Made by a program: the position numbers and the translations under genes | Notes under the pieces: generated by a model | Database searches by the model: none | What the model was told of the DNA's origin: nothing | The model's input: only the letters and a program-made list of their open reading frames with translations | NCBI GenBank assembly: GCA_004295045.1 | Contig: SHND01000071.1 | Coordinates: 1-64,000 of the forward strand | DNA length: 64,000 nucleotides | Reading direction: 5' to 3' | DNA from: Chloroflexota bacterium | Lineage (GTDB): Bacteria; Chloroflexota; Anaerolineae; UBA4142; SHND01 | Part shown: positions 14,291 through 23,215 of the stretch, one piece after another | Layout: the number at the start of each line of letters is the position of its first letter | How positions within the stretch are numbered: the first letter of the stretch is position 1

Positions 14291-15573
14291 CATTTCGTCG
14301 CGAACGGGTCTTGCAACAATCCCGGCGGCGCGTTCACGGGCGCGGTCAGCGTCAGCAAAAATGCTTCGAGTTGTTTCAACTCTTGTTCGCTCAAATTCAG
14401 CGGTTTCAATTCCGTTGTGCCAATCGTCGCGGCGGGCGCGCGATTATAATGGTCGAGGATTTCGCTCAAGGTGGTGTACCACGCGTTGTGCATGAAGGGC
14501 GCGACGTATTGCGTTTTACGCAGTGACGGCGTTTTGAACGCGCCGGTGATTTCGCCCCCGCGCGCTTGCATGTAGCGCAGTTGCGGACAATCGCGTTCGG
14601 CGTCGTCGCTGAATTCGCTCCAACATTTGAATTCATCCTCAAAATTGCCGATGGCGCCTTCTGCGCGCCCGAGGTCGTGTTCCGTTTCCGCGTGCTGCGG
14701 AATTCCCGTGTTGTGAAATTCATCGTCGGTGAACAAGGGCGTGTTGTGACACTGCACACAGTTTGCCTTGCCGACAAATAATTTCAAACCCGCGCGTTCA
14801 TCGGCGGAAAAAATTTCGTTGGTGCGTTTGGAATCGTTTCGCGTCACCGCGTCAACATATTCGTCAAAGCGCGACGCGCCGGGCAAAATTTTTCTCTCGT
14901 ACGCGGCGATGGCTTTGCCGATGTTGGCGAACACGCGCGAGATATTTTCTTGATCGCTGCGCGGCATTTGGTCCCACGCGGCGCGCACCGTTTCATCGCC
15001 GATGGGACTCGCGTGCGCGGGAACGTTGGATTTCGGAGAATCCAGCAAATCTGGTAATGCGCCGAACAACGCTTCATATTCGGCGCGATAATTTTCGGAA
15101 ATCAAACGCGCGTACTGCGCGCGGTCGCCGCCATGTTCATTCGTGCTTTCCAGCGGCGACAATGCTTGACTCCACAAACTATCGCGGCGTCCATCCCAAA
15201 AGAACCATTCAAAATACGCGCTGCCGACGATGCTTTGCGTGCGCCGCCGCGTGTCCGCCATGCCGCGCCCATGCGCGCGCGCGTCTTGAAAATTCAAATC
15301 GGGCATGTGACACGACGCGCACGAAACAGCGCCATCTTTGCTAAAGCGCGCGTCGAAATAGAGTTGTTGTCCCAACGCCACCGCGCGCGGGTCATCGGCG
15401 ACGCGATTGGATTTGTCGGGGGCAAGTGGGGGCAAACTGGAGAGAGACAAGGACTGGAGCGTTTTGATTTCGGCGGGCGTCCATTCCGCCGCGCGCGCGA
15501 ACCAAGAAAATATTCCGATGGCGCTTGAAAACAGGATTAGTCCGAGGAGCAAATAAATTTTTTGGCGCGACAT
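14290..15573 (-). CDS. Di-haem cytochrome c peroxidase / MauG-family protein
   Basis: 427 aa. Periplasm-side or membrane-anchored enzyme that reduces hydrogen peroxide with electrons from c-type cytochromes, or a MauG-like oxidase. An N-terminal hydrophobic helix (about 5-27) acts as signal or anchor. Two haem c sites are present, CASCH (85-89) and CVQCH (272-276), as in the family, with the conserved GAFKTPSLR segment and a downstream HNAWYTTLSEILDHYN region. It follows the ICMT-like gene by 6 nt, so the two are likely one operon. Which substrate is used cannot be told from sequence. Confidence 0.9.
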   Translation of the reverse strand: MSRQKIYLLLGLILFSSAIGIFSWFARAAEWTPAEIKTLQSLSLSSLPPLAPDKSNRVADDPRAVALGQQLYFDARFSKDGAVSCASCHMPDLNFQDARAHGRGMADTRRRTQSIVGSAYFEWFFWDGRRDSLWSQALSPLESTNEHGGDRAQYARLISENYRAEYEALFGALPDLLDSPKSNVPAHASPIGDETVRAAWDQMPRSDQENISRVFANIGKAIAAYERKILPGASRFDEYVDAVTRNDSKRTNEIFSADERAGLKLFVGKANCVQCHNTPLFTDDEFHNTGIPQHAETEHDLGRAEGAIGNFEDEFKCWSEFSDDAERDCPQLRYMQARGGEITGAFKTPSLRKTQYVAPFMHNAWYTTLSEILDHYNRAPAATIGTTELKPLNLSEQELKQLEAFLLTLTAPVNAPPGLLQDPFATK

Positions 15574-15579
15574 AAAGTC

Positions 15580-16032
15580 TCAGTAGATAAAGGGAATCAG
15601 TTTCTTGACGCGCGTTTGGTACGCCGCATAGTCCGGATATTTTTCCACCAGCCACGTTTCTTCGCGTCGTGATTTCAGATCGAACCAAACAAAGAGGACA
15701 AGCGCCAACACAATTCCCAAAAGCGACGCCCACCATACGCTCCAGCCCAACGCGGCGAACGCAATGCCCGAATAGATTGGATGGCGGACGAAACTGTAAA
15801 TGCCGGTCGTGACGAGCGCGTGTCCGTCACTTTTTGGTTTTGGAAAAGGGGAGAGGTTGCTGCCGAGACGGAGAACCCCAAGCCCGGCGATGAGCGCGCC
15901 GATGAGCAGCAGCACAATGCCGAGCAGGCGAACAATGAATGGTAATTCGATGTGCGTGAAAAACGTCGCCGCAAAAATTGCCGCGCCGATAACAAATTGT
16001 CCAATCACCCAACCTTCGCCGCGCGAACCCAT
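15580..16032 (-). CDS. Isoprenylcysteine carboxyl methyltransferase-like membrane protein
   Basis: 150 aa with four to five hydrophobic helices. The C-terminal half carries the ICMT/phospholipid methyltransferase signature: GIYSFVRHPIYSGI, then a RREETWLVEKYPDYAAYQTRV end, where the RHPxY and E-x-x-L-x-x-x-Y-P residues build the AdoMet site. In bacteria these proteins methylate lipids or small molecules in the membrane; the substrate is unknown. Encoded 6 nt upstream of the di-haem peroxidase gene. Confidence 0.85.
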   Translation of the reverse strand: MGSRGEGWVIGQFVIGAAIFAATFFTHIELPFIVRLLGIVLLLIGALIAGLGVLRLGSNLSPFPKPKSDGHALVTTGIYSFVRHPIYSGIAFAALGWSVWWASLLGIVLALVLFVWFDLKSRREETWLVEKYPDYAAYQTRVKKLIPFIY

Positions 16033-16065
16033 GCCCTAAACTTTACCACAGTTGGCGAATAAAAA

Positions 16066-16097
16066 AAATTTGCGAGGACGCGCGTCCTCGCAAATTT
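16066..16097 (-). terminator. Terminator of the head-GIN lipoprotein gene
   Basis: Perfect 32-nt palindrome AAATTTGCGAGGACGC plus its complement. Read on the minus strand it is followed by a long T run (complement of 16061-16068), 28 nt after the stop of the gene at 16126. Confidence 0.85.
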
Positions 16098-16125
16098 CAG
16101 AACATATTCGATTGGAGGAAACCGG

Positions 16126-16866
16126 TTATTTGTCGCCCGATTTTTTCACGGCGCCAAGCCCCGAAATGGATTGCGTCACTTGTGGGCTGCCATAATAACT
16201 CACACTGCCTGCACCGCTGATCGTCACGATCAATTGTTCGGTCGCCCACACCGTCGCGCTGCCCGTGCCAGAGACCGTGATCGTGGCGTTGTTGCTTTTC
16301 AAGTCGCCCGCATTGTAGCTGCCCAGACCCGAAAGCATTACCTCTTGCGTTTCCGTCTGCCCGCTAATCGTCATTGTGCCTGCGCCGCTGCTCGAGACTT
16401 TCAATGTTTTCGTGTCCAGCTGCGCGAGGTTAAAAGTGCCTGCGCCGCTGCTCTCGAGCTTGAAAGATTCGCTTTTCAACGCGGGGGCGTTGATGTTGCC
16501 CGCGCCGGTCAACTCGAACGCGTCAAGATTTTTCACTTGCAGCGTATACTCGATAGGGCGCGTGGGAATGAGGGTAACTTCGCCGCGCTGGGAACCGAAA
16601 CCAATCGTGAGCACACCATTTTGAACCGTTGTCGTGATCAATGGCATCAAATTATCGTCGGCTTTAATCGTCAAACTTTCCGTGTCGCCTTGCGTGATAT
16701 TCATTACGCCGCTGCCTGTCAAAGTGACGGCGTGAAAATTGCTCACGGGACGATTTTCAGAAACGACGTTGCCCGAGCCGCGCGTGACGCCCACATTCAC
16801 GCCAAGCGCGTTGCAGCCAATCAGCGCAACGAGAGCGCATACAAGGATTCCAAGGCGAAATTTCAT
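16126..16866 (-). CDS. Head-GIN domain (DUF2807) lipoprotein
   Basis: 246 aa from ATG 16866, chosen for the AGGAGG site 8 nt upstream. The signal peptide ends in a lipobox (LVALIGC), so the mature protein is probably lipid-anchored. The rest is a DUF2807 beta-helix of short repeats such as LTGSGVMNI, LTGAGNI, SGAGTFNL, SGAGTMTISG, SGTGSATV, SGAGSVSY. Such domains are called putative auto-transporter adhesin head domains, but the actual role in this setting is unknown. A 12-nt palindrome (16901-16912) lies in its upstream region. Confidence 0.85.
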   Translation of the reverse strand: MKFRLGILVCALVALIGCNALGVNVGVTRGSGNVVSENRPVSNFHAVTLTGSGVMNITQGDTESLTIKADDNLMPLITTTVQNGVLTIGFGSQRGEVTLIPTRPIEYTLQVKNLDAFELTGAGNINAPALKSESFKLESSGAGTFNLAQLDTKTLKVSSSGAGTMTISGQTETQEVMLSGLGSYNAGDLKSNNATITVSGTGSATVWATEQLIVTISGAGSVSYYGSPQVTQSISGLGAVKKSGDK

Positions 16867-16900
16867 GGCATTGTCCTCCTTTGAGAGTTGTTTGCTCCTA

Positions 16901-16912
16901 TGTGCTAGCACA
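16901..16912. promoter_or_regulatory. Short palindrome, possible operator
   Basis: TGTGCTAGCACA, a perfect 12-nt palindrome in the divergent region between the head-GIN gene and fhs. Confidence 0.3.
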
Positions 16913-17063
16913 AAGTTGATTGAAACAGATCACATCACCTCGTCGGATGGTACGACATTCTGACCGCGATGTCAATGCAAAAGTGCAAAGCTGTGCTATA
17001 TTTCTACATTGTTGGAGCAAAGCATTCGCCCCCACCATTCTCTTGCAAAGGAGCAATCTTTCC

Positions 17064-18932
17064 GTGCCGATAAAAATTACCCATCCCGTTCCGAGCAATA
17101 TCGAAATCGCCCAAGCGGCGGAACTGCGTCCGATTCTCGATGTCGCGCATGAAGTCGGACTGCACGATGATGAACTCGAACTCTATGGCAAGTACAAAGC
17201 CAAGGTGCATTTAGAAGTGCGCGATCGTTTGAAAAATCATCCGAACGGAAAATATGTTGATGTCGCCGCGATTACGCCCACGCCGTTGGGCGAAGGCAAA
17301 TCCACAACGACGGTTGGGCTTTCGCAAGCGCTCGGCGCGCATCGCGGACAGCGCGTCTTTACGTGCATTCGGCAGCCCTCGATGGGTCCGACGTTTGGCA
17401 TCAAAGGCGGCGCGGCGGGCGGCGGCTATTCGCAAATTGTCCCGATGGAAGATTTCAATCTTCATCTCACGGGCGATATTCACGCGATCACTGCCGCAAA
17501 CAATTTACTCGCCGCGCAGATTGACGCGCGCATGTTGCACGAACGCGCGATTACGGATGACGAGAAATTGGCAAAAGCGTTGTGTCCCGATGGAACGTTC
17601 GCGCCTTCGATTGCGAAACGCGCAGCGCGTCTTGGAATCAAAGCGACAAATTTATCAGAACTCAACGCCGACGAAAAGCGAAGATTGTTTCGCCTCGACA
17701 TTGACCCCGCTTCAGTTACGTGGCAGCGCGTGATGGACACGAACGACCGCATGTTGCGCCGCATCGAAATCGGTTTGGGCGATGAAGAAAAAGGCAACGA
17801 ACGCTTTACGGGCTTTGACATTACCGTCGCCAGCGAAATCATGGCGATTCTCGGCCTCGCAACTTCAATGCCCGACATGCGCGAACGTTTTGGCAACATG
17901 GTGATTGGAACGAATCATCAGGGCGAACCGGTGACCGCCGAAGATTTGGGCGTCGCGGGCGCGGTTACGGTAGTGATGAAAGACGCGCTGATGCCGAACT
18001 TGATGCAAACGCTCGAAGGCACGCCCGCGTTCGTGCACGCCGGACCCTTTGCCAATATCGCGCACGGCAATTCGTCCATTGTCGCCGACCAAATCGGACT
18101 CAAGCTCGCGGACTATGTGGTGACCGAATCGGGCTTTGGCGCGGACATTGGCATGGAAAAATTTATGGACATCAAATGTCGTTATTCGGGTTTGATTCCA
18201 AATGTCGTCGTGATGGTGACAACTGTGCGCGCGCTGAAAATGCACGGCGGCGGGCCCAAAGTGGTGGCAGGGCGTCCGCTCGATAAAACATACACCGAAG
18301 AAAATTTGGAATTGCTCGAAAAGGGTTTGCCGAATCTTTTGCGTCACATCGAGAACGCGAAAAAATTTGGCATTCCGGTTGTCGTCGCCGTCAATACTTT
18401 CAAGTATGATACCGACGCGGAAGTGGAAATGATTCGACGCTACGCCGAGCAAACGGGCGCGGAATCGGCGCACAAGGCAACGCACTGGATGAACGGCGGC
18501 GCGGGCGCGGTGGAACTTGCCGACGCGGTGATGGACGCGGCAAAGCAAACGTCGAACTTTGAATTTTTGTATCCGCTCGATATGCCCATCAAACAAAAAA
18601 TCGAAGCCATCGCGCGCGAAATTTATCGCGCCGACGGCGTGGACTATTCGCCCGAAGCCGAAGAAAAAATCGAATTGTACACGCGCAACGGATTCGGCGA
18701 TCTGCCGATTTGCATGGCGAAAACGCATTTGAGTTTCACCGCCGATGCCGCCATCAAAGGCGCGCCGACAGGATTCCGCATTCCCATCCGCGACATTCGC
18801 GCGAGTGTCGGCGCGGGCTTTTTATATCCGCTCGTCGGCACCATGCGCACAATGCCCGGACTGCCGACGCGTCCCGCGTTCTATGATGTAGATTTGGATT
18901 TAAAGACGGGCAAGGTGGTGGGGTTGTTTTAG
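17064..18932 (+). CDS. fhs: Formate-tetrahydrofolate ligase
   Basis: 622 aa from GTG 17064 (AAGGAG 10 nt upstream). Makes 10-formyl-tetrahydrofolate from formate, THF and ATP. The P-loop TPTPLGEGKS (71-80) and GGAAGGGYSQ, plus the long conserved body including ESGFGADIGMEKF, identify the family. At 622 residues it is longer than the roughly 555-aa enzyme of many bacteria and closer to the C-terminal domain of C1-THF synthases; the extra residues include an N-terminal leader (about 1-60). With folD further on it would supply one-carbon units. An in-frame extension upstream to 16920 lacks a site and homology. Confidence 0.95.
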   Translation: MPIKITHPVPSNIEIAQAAELRPILDVAHEVGLHDDELELYGKYKAKVHLEVRDRLKNHPNGKYVDVAAITPTPLGEGKSTTTVGLSQALGAHRGQRVFTCIRQPSMGPTFGIKGGAAGGGYSQIVPMEDFNLHLTGDIHAITAANNLLAAQIDARMLHERAITDDEKLAKALCPDGTFAPSIAKRAARLGIKATNLSELNADEKRRLFRLDIDPASVTWQRVMDTNDRMLRRIEIGLGDEEKGNERFTGFDITVASEIMAILGLATSMPDMRERFGNMVIGTNHQGEPVTAEDLGVAGAVTVVMKDALMPNLMQTLEGTPAFVHAGPFANIAHGNSSIVADQIGLKLADYVVTESGFGADIGMEKFMDIKCRYSGLIPNVVVMVTTVRALKMHGGGPKVVAGRPLDKTYTEENLELLEKGLPNLLRHIENAKKFGIPVVVAVNTFKYDTDAEVEMIRRYAEQTGAESAHKATHWMNGGAGAVELADAVMDAAKQTSNFEFLYPLDMPIKQKIEAIAREIYRADGVDYSPEAEEKIELYTRNGFGDLPICMAKTHLSFTADAAIKGAPTGFRIPIRDIRASVGAGFLYPLVGTMRTMPGLPTRPAFYDVDLDLKTGKVVGLF

Positions 18933-18942
18933 GGAGGTGGTG

Positions 18943-18983
18943 GGATAGTTGTTTGATGTAATCGGTCAGCTATCCCACTTGTT
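18943..18983 (+). terminator. Possible hairpin after fhs
   Basis: GTGGGATAG and CTATCCCAC form a 9-bp stem with a long loop starting about 15 nt after the fhs stop. There is no good T run, so termination is uncertain. Confidence 0.35.
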
Positions 18984-19078
18984 GTATCTCGAAAGATGAA
19001 TGAGAATATTTTTGCGCGAATGATTGGATCGTAGAGGTTTGTTGATAACGACAAAATGGAGAAATGAGCGAAACTTGC

Positions 19079-19366
19079 TCACGCTAACTTGACGACCAAC
19101 TTTTTTCCCAGCGCGCTCGCCGCGCGTTCGAGCGTGAGCAGCGTGACGGATGCGTTTTCGGGGTCGAGCAAACGGTCGAGCGCGGAACGACTGGTTTTCA
19201 TTTGCTTTGCCATCGCCGCTTTGGTGAGTTTACGGCGTTTCATTTCTTGCGCGATTTGAAAAGCGAGTACACGTTTGATGGCGGTGGCAGTTGCATCGCT
19301 CAACATCCCTTCTTCGCGCAGGAAATCATCGAAATCACTGCCGAGATGCCGTTTGTTCATATTCAT
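19079..19366 (-). CDS. XRE-type antitoxin (HigA-like)
   Basis: 95 aa from ATG 19366 (or 93 aa from ATG 19360, which is better spaced from GGAGG). A helix-turn-helix of the HigA/XRE type is visible at about 36-90: QIAQEMKRRKLTKAAMAKQM, SRSALDRLLDPEN, TLLTLERAASALGKKL. It would neutralise and autoregulate the adjacent RelE/HigB-like toxin. Its start overlaps the toxin's expected stop (ATGA), the usual arrangement. In the sequence as given the toxin frame runs directly into this gene because of a frameshift. Confidence 0.85.
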   Translation of the reverse strand: MNMNKRHLGSDFDDFLREEGMLSDATATAIKRVLAFQIAQEMKRRKLTKAAMAKQMKTSRSALDRLLDPENASVTLLTLERAASALGKKLVVKLA

Positions 19367-19745
19367 TCCTCCATCTCCAAATTCGAACGTCGTCGTCTTG
19401 CCGTTTCTAAATCCGTGGGCGGAGTTTTCTTGGATTTCTTGAAAGCCGTGCAGTAAAATGATTTTGTTTTCGGCAACGGTGAACAACACACGGGCGATGC
19501 CTTGGCGCAAGTGAGAACGGATCTCCCAGAGCCCAGCCTCCAATTTTCGCACGAGTGGCATACCGAGGGGCCAACCGAATTGGACTGTTTTGATGTCTTC
19601 ACCGATGACTTTACGGTGTTCCCGCTCCAAACCCTTGAGCCATTCGCGCACAGGTTCGTTTCCTGTCGCTGTTCGATAAAACCTGACATGGAGTGGCGCA
19701 GACAACGTTTCCGAAGTATGCTGTGTTTTGCCGTTACCAGACATC
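19363..19745 (-). pseudogene. RelE/HigB-like (Gp49 family) toxin, frameshifted
   Basis: The toxin starts at ATG 19745 and shows the phage-derived Gp49/HigB pattern: VRFYRTATGNEPVREWL, then RKLEAGLWEIRSHLRQGIARVLFTVAENKIILLHGF. After HGF the expected end (KKSKKTPPTDLETARRRR) is found one frame over, starting at the bases complementary to 19432-19440. Removing the single C complementary to 19441 restores a full toxin that stops at 19363 and overlaps the antitoxin start. As written, the frame instead continues through a non-homologous stretch into the antitoxin, giving a toxin-antitoxin fusion. This may be an inactivating mutation, a sequencing error, or a +1 slip at TTTC. Confidence 0.75.
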
Positions 19746-19753
19746 GAAATTGA

Positions 19754-19781
19754 GTGTACCAAAAATGAGGCGCGTGTCAAG
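19754..19781 (-). promoter_or_regulatory. Promoter of the HigBA-like pair
   Basis: Minus strand TTGACA (19776-19781), 16-nt spacer, TACACT (19754-19759). The toxin ATG at 19745 lies 8 nt beyond the -10 box, so the message is nearly or fully leaderless. Confidence 0.6.
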
Positions 19782-19903
19782 CGCGAAGGGCAAAATGCGT
19801 AACGCAGTGCGCGTGGGAGATATTGCGCAGGCAAGTCAATGGGCGCGTGTTTATCGGCTGATGCCCGTAGTGGTGTAAATTGAATCCACATTGAGAAAAG
19901 CCA

Positions 19904-21547
19904 ATGCGAAACAAAATAATGAATTGTCTTGCCGCAGCACTTTTGACCGTCATCGTCGCGTGTGCGGCACCCGCCGTACCATCACCGACAATGGCGCCAA
20001 CCATTCCACCCACACCCGCGCCCATCGTTGCCACAACTGTGTTGCCTATGACTCCAACGCTTGATTCATCGTCAAACGCGCCGCGCGTGAAAATTTCGTC
20101 GGGCGAACTCGAAGGCGCGCGCGAAAATAACCTCAACGTTTTCAAAGGGATTCCATTCGCCGCGCCACCCGTTGGCGAGTTGCGCTGGCAGAACCCGCAG
20201 CCCGCTGCCGCGTGGCAGGGTGTGCGTCAAGCGAACGCTTTTGGTCCCGCGTGTCCGCAGCCATCGGCAAAAATTGAAGGCGCGGGCGCGTCAGATCAGC
20301 AAAGCGAAGATTGTTTGTACTTGAATGTTTGGACGCCCACCGCCGACCCGAATGCAAAATTGCCCGTGATGGTTTGGATTCACGGCGGCGCGTTGGTGAT
20401 TGGCGATGGCGGTTCGCCCTTGTACGACGGCGCCGCGCTTGCCGAACGCGGCGCGGTGGTAATGACGTTCAATTATCGTTTGGGGCATCTCGGTTTCTTT
20501 TCACACCCCGCGCTCGATCAAGCATATCCAAACGGCACGGTGAATTTTGGACTGCTCGACCAAATTGCCGCGCTCAAATGGGTGCAGCAAAATATTTCCG
20601 CGTTCGGCGGCGACCCAAACAACGTGACGATTTTTGGCGAATCAGCCGGCGCGCAGAGTGTGCTGGCGTTGTTTGCGTCGCCACTCGCGCAAGGACTCTT
20701 TCACAGGGGCATTGCGGAAAGCTCGTACGGCATTCCAAGCCACACGCGCGCGAAAGCGTTGGAAGCGGGAATCAACGTTGCCGACGCGTTGGGTTTGGAC
20801 GGCGCGGACGCGACGTTGGAAGAATTGCGCGCGGTGCCTGCCGAAAAATTCGCGCCGTTGAATCAAAAGAACATGACGCTTGCGCCCAGCTTTGTTGTCG
20901 GCGATGCCGCGCTGCCGGAACCGATTCTCGAAACCTTTGAAAAGAGCAAACAAGCGCCGGTACCGCTCATCATCGGCAGCAACAGTGACGAAGCGACCGT
21001 TGCGGAAGCATTCGGCATTGATCCTGCCGATCTCATCAAACAATTGGGGCTTTTGCGAATCGCAATCAAGCCGCTGTATCCGGGTGTCAACGACAATGCG
21101 CAGCTGGGCAGCGAATTGATTCGTGATTTGATATTCACTTCCTTTGCCAAACGCATCTCGGACCTACATTCCGCGCGCGCGCCGAGTTGGCGTTATTACT
21201 TTGACTACCTGCCCGAAAAGGAGCGCGCGCAAGATTCGGGCGTGCCGCACGGCGGCGAAATCGTGTTTGTGTTCGGCTCGGAAGATGTTTCGCCCGAATA
21301 CAAAAATGTGTTCACGGCGGCAGACCGCGCGATGGCGAAACGCGTGGGCGACTATTGGTTCGAGTTCGCGCGTTCAAGCAGTCCGAATCCGGACGGTGAA
21401 CCGGAATGGGCGCAAAATGATCTCAAGAATGACAACACGATGGAATTTGGCGAGACGATTGCGCTGCAAAAAAATTTCATGCGCGCGCGGTTGAATGTGT
21501 TTATTGGGCTGTTAAAGGCGTTGGGAAAGATATTGAATCGGGAGTGA
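19904..21547 (+). CDS. Type B carboxylesterase, lipoprotein
   Basis: 547 aa. Alpha/beta-hydrolase of the carboxylesterase/para-nitrobenzyl esterase family, hydrolysing esters outside the cytoplasm. The signal peptide ends in a lipobox-like VIVAC, then a Pro/Thr linker. The family motif QSEDCLYLNVW, the oxyanion HGGAL, the nucleophile elbow FGESAGA, an acid region in SNSDEAT and the catalytic His in VPHGGEIVFVFGS are all visible. Ends at 21547, only 16 nt from the convergent VapC gene, with no terminator between them. The natural substrate cannot be deduced. Confidence 0.92.
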   Translation: MRNKIMNCLAAALLTVIVACAAPAVPSPTMAPTIPPTPAPIVATTVLPMTPTLDSSSNAPRVKISSGELEGARENNLNVFKGIPFAAPPVGELRWQNPQPAAAWQGVRQANAFGPACPQPSAKIEGAGASDQQSEDCLYLNVWTPTADPNAKLPVMVWIHGGALVIGDGGSPLYDGAALAERGAVVMTFNYRLGHLGFFSHPALDQAYPNGTVNFGLLDQIAALKWVQQNISAFGGDPNNVTIFGESAGAQSVLALFASPLAQGLFHRGIAESSYGIPSHTRAKALEAGINVADALGLDGADATLEELRAVPAEKFAPLNQKNMTLAPSFVVGDAALPEPILETFEKSKQAPVPLIIGSNSDEATVAEAFGIDPADLIKQLGLLRIAIKPLYPGVNDNAQLGSELIRDLIFTSFAKRISDLHSARAPSWRYYFDYLPEKERAQDSGVPHGGEIVFVFGSEDVSPEYKNVFTAADRAMAKRVGDYWFEFARSSSPNPDGEPEWAQNDLKNDNTMEFGETIALQKNFMRARLNVFIGLLKALGKILNRE

Positions 21548-21563
21548 ACATGACGAGAGAGGA

Positions 21564-21968
21564 TTACGCTTTTGTCCAATCCTCAACGTTCAGCTGCGGA
21601 ACACGCGTAAATTCTTTAATATTGTTGGTGACGAGCGTAACCTCAAGACTGAGGGCGTGAGCGGCAATGAGCAAGTCCATCGAACCAATCAACGCCCCTT
21701 TGCGTTCCAGATGGGCGCGGAGTTGCCCATACGCAACAGCAGCATCGTAGCCAAAGTCCGCGATTGCCAAAGGCAGTAAAAATTGCTCTAACGCGGCGAG
21801 ATTTTGTTCGGGATTGCGACTTTTCGAAACGCCGTGCTGCAATTCTGCAACCGTAATCGCGGAAATGCCAATGTCTCCTACGCGCAAACTTGTAAGCTGC
21901 TTGACGAGATTCGTTGGTTGTCGGCGGATCAGTTCGATGCAAATGTTTGTGTCGAGCATGTATTTCAT
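21564..21968 (-). CDS. vapC: PIN-domain ribonuclease toxin
   Basis: 134 aa. VapC-type RNase toxin with the PIN acidic residues in place: D6 (MLDTNICIELIR), E42 (ITVAELQHG), D98 (GSMDLLIAAHA) and N115 (TNNIKEF). The start ATG 21968 overlaps the vapB stop by 4 nt (ATGA), so translation is coupled. A longer reading frame upstream overlaps vapB and is not used. Confidence 0.92.
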   Translation of the reverse strand: MKYMLDTNICIELIRRQPTNLVKQLTSLRVGDIGISAITVAELQHGVSKSRNPEQNLAALEQFLLPLAIADFGYDAAVAYGQLRAHLERKGALIGSMDLLIAAHALSLEVTLVTNNIKEFTRVPQLNVEDWTKA

Positions 21969-22198
21969 CGAAACGCGTCCTTGCGTTTTTCCAATGCGGG
22001 TTGTTCGCGCATAATCATAAAATCGTCCGTGAACAAGGTGAAACTGTCCAGCATTGATTTCCACGAATTGCGGACGGGCAGTAGAATCACCGCATCGCCC
22101 ATTTTTTTGATATAGACGCGGTCGCCGCGAAAGCGATATTCTTTGGGCAAACGCACGGCTTGGCTCGACCCATTTTGAAAGAGTTTGGCGATTTCCAT
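21965..22198 (-). CDS. vapB: AbrB/MazE-type antitoxin
   Basis: 77 aa. The N-terminal swapped-hairpin DNA-binding domain (KLFQNGSSQAVRLPKEYRF, then DRVYIKKMGDAVILLP) is typical of VapB. The C-terminal part, about 45-77, binds and blocks the toxin. AAGGAG lies 8 nt before ATG 22198. The VapBC complex usually represses its own promoter; a palindrome covering the -10 box fits this. Confidence 0.9.
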   Translation of the reverse strand: MEIAKLFQNGSSQAVRLPKEYRFRGDRVYIKKMGDAVILLPVRNSWKSMLDSFTLFTDDFMIMREQPALEKRKDAFR

Positions 22199-22224
22199 GA
22201 GAACGGCTCCTTGATATATATTAA

Positions 22225-22254
22225 TAGTATATACTATGAAATCAGACGCGTCAA
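22225..22254 (-). promoter_or_regulatory. vapBC promoter with palindromic operator
   Basis: Minus strand TTGACG (22249-22254), 17-nt spacer, TATACT (22226-22231). The perfect palindrome TAGTATATACTA (22225-22236) covers the -10 box, a natural binding site for the dimeric VapB domain. Confidence 0.7.
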
Positions 22255-22288
22255 CTTGCTAATCTAACAAATCAAAAAGGAATCACCA

Positions 22289-23176
22289 ATGTCCGCCACA
22301 CTCATTGACGGCAAAGCCGTCGCCGAAGAACTCAAAAATAAAATCAAAGATAACGTGATGTATTTGAAAACGGAATACAACATCACGCCCGGCCTCGCCA
22401 CCGTTCTCGTCGGCGAGCGTCCCGATTCGCGCGTCTATGTCGCGTCAAAACAAAAAGCGTGCGCCGACTTGGGCATGAATTCAATCGGACACAATTTACC
22501 CGCCGACGTTTCGCAAGGCGAATTGTTGGACGTGGTGCAAGGACTCGCGCGCGATTCGAATGTTCACGGCATTTTGGTACAACTGCCGCTGCCCGCGCAC
22601 ATTGACGCGGAAGCCATTCTCGGCGCGATTCCGATTGAAAAAGATGTGGACGGTTTTTCGCCGTTGAACGTTGGACGATTGTCCATGAAAAATCGGGAAC
22701 CGATGTTTGTGCCGTGCACGCCGCTCGGCTGCATTTATTTGATTGATTCCGTTGGCACAAAAATCGAGGGCGCGAACGCGGTGGTGCTGGGACGCTCGAA
22801 CATCGTTGGTTTGCCAATGTCCTTTTTGCTTTTGCATCGCAACGCGACGATTACGATTTGTCATTCGCGCACGCGCGATTTGCCGAGCATCACACGTCAA
22901 GCAGACATTCTCGTCGCCGCGATTGGCAAGCCGAAATTCGTGCAAGCGGATTGGGTGAAACCGGGCGCGACGGTGATTGACGTGGGTATTAACGAAATTC
23001 CTGACGCGACCAAAAAATCGGGGAAGCGTTTGGTGGGCGACGTGGACTTTGAAAATGTGAAAGAGGTTGCAGGCGCAATCACGCCTGTCCCCGGCGGCGT
23101 CGGTCCGATGACGATTGCGATGCTGATGCAAAATACATTGACGGCAGCGCAACGAGCGGCGGGATTGATCAAATAA
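22289..23176 (+). CDS. folD: Methylene-THF dehydrogenase / methenyl-THF cyclohydrolase
   Basis: 295 aa, normal length. Bifunctional enzyme interconverting 5,10-methylene-THF and 10-formyl-THF with NADP+. The catalytic Lys54 with Tyr50 (SRVYVASKQKAC), VQLPLP, EKDVDGF, PCTPLGC, the nucleotide-binding GRSNIVGLP and the C-terminal PVPGGVGPMT are all present. AAAAGGA lies upstream of ATG 22289. Works with Fhs (17064-18932) in the same pathway, although the two are separated by toxin-antitoxin and esterase genes. Divergent from vapBC. Confidence 0.96.
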   Translation: MSATLIDGKAVAEELKNKIKDNVMYLKTEYNITPGLATVLVGERPDSRVYVASKQKACADLGMNSIGHNLPADVSQGELLDVVQGLARDSNVHGILVQLPLPAHIDAEAILGAIPIEKDVDGFSPLNVGRLSMKNREPMFVPCTPLGCIYLIDSVGTKIEGANAVVLGRSNIVGLPMSFLLLHRNATITICHSRTRDLPSITRQADILVAAIGKPKFVQADWVKPGATVIDVGINEIPDATKKSGKRLVGDVDFENVKEVAGAITPVPGGVGPMTIAMLMQNTLTAAQRAAGLIK

Positions 23177-23180
23177 CATG

Positions 23181-23215
23181 ACCTTCGAGGAACAATTCCT
23201 CGAAGGTCTTTTTTT
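23181..23215 (+). terminator. folD terminator
   Basis: Perfect 12-bp stem (ACCTTCGAGGAA, 23181-23192, with 23196-23207), CAA loop and CTTTTTTT, 4 nt after the folD stop. Confidence 0.9.

Noticed and set aside
16126..16884. Plus-strand frame opposite the head-GIN gene
   Set aside because: His/Arg/Ala-rich translation with no homology; mirror of the repeat-rich real gene.
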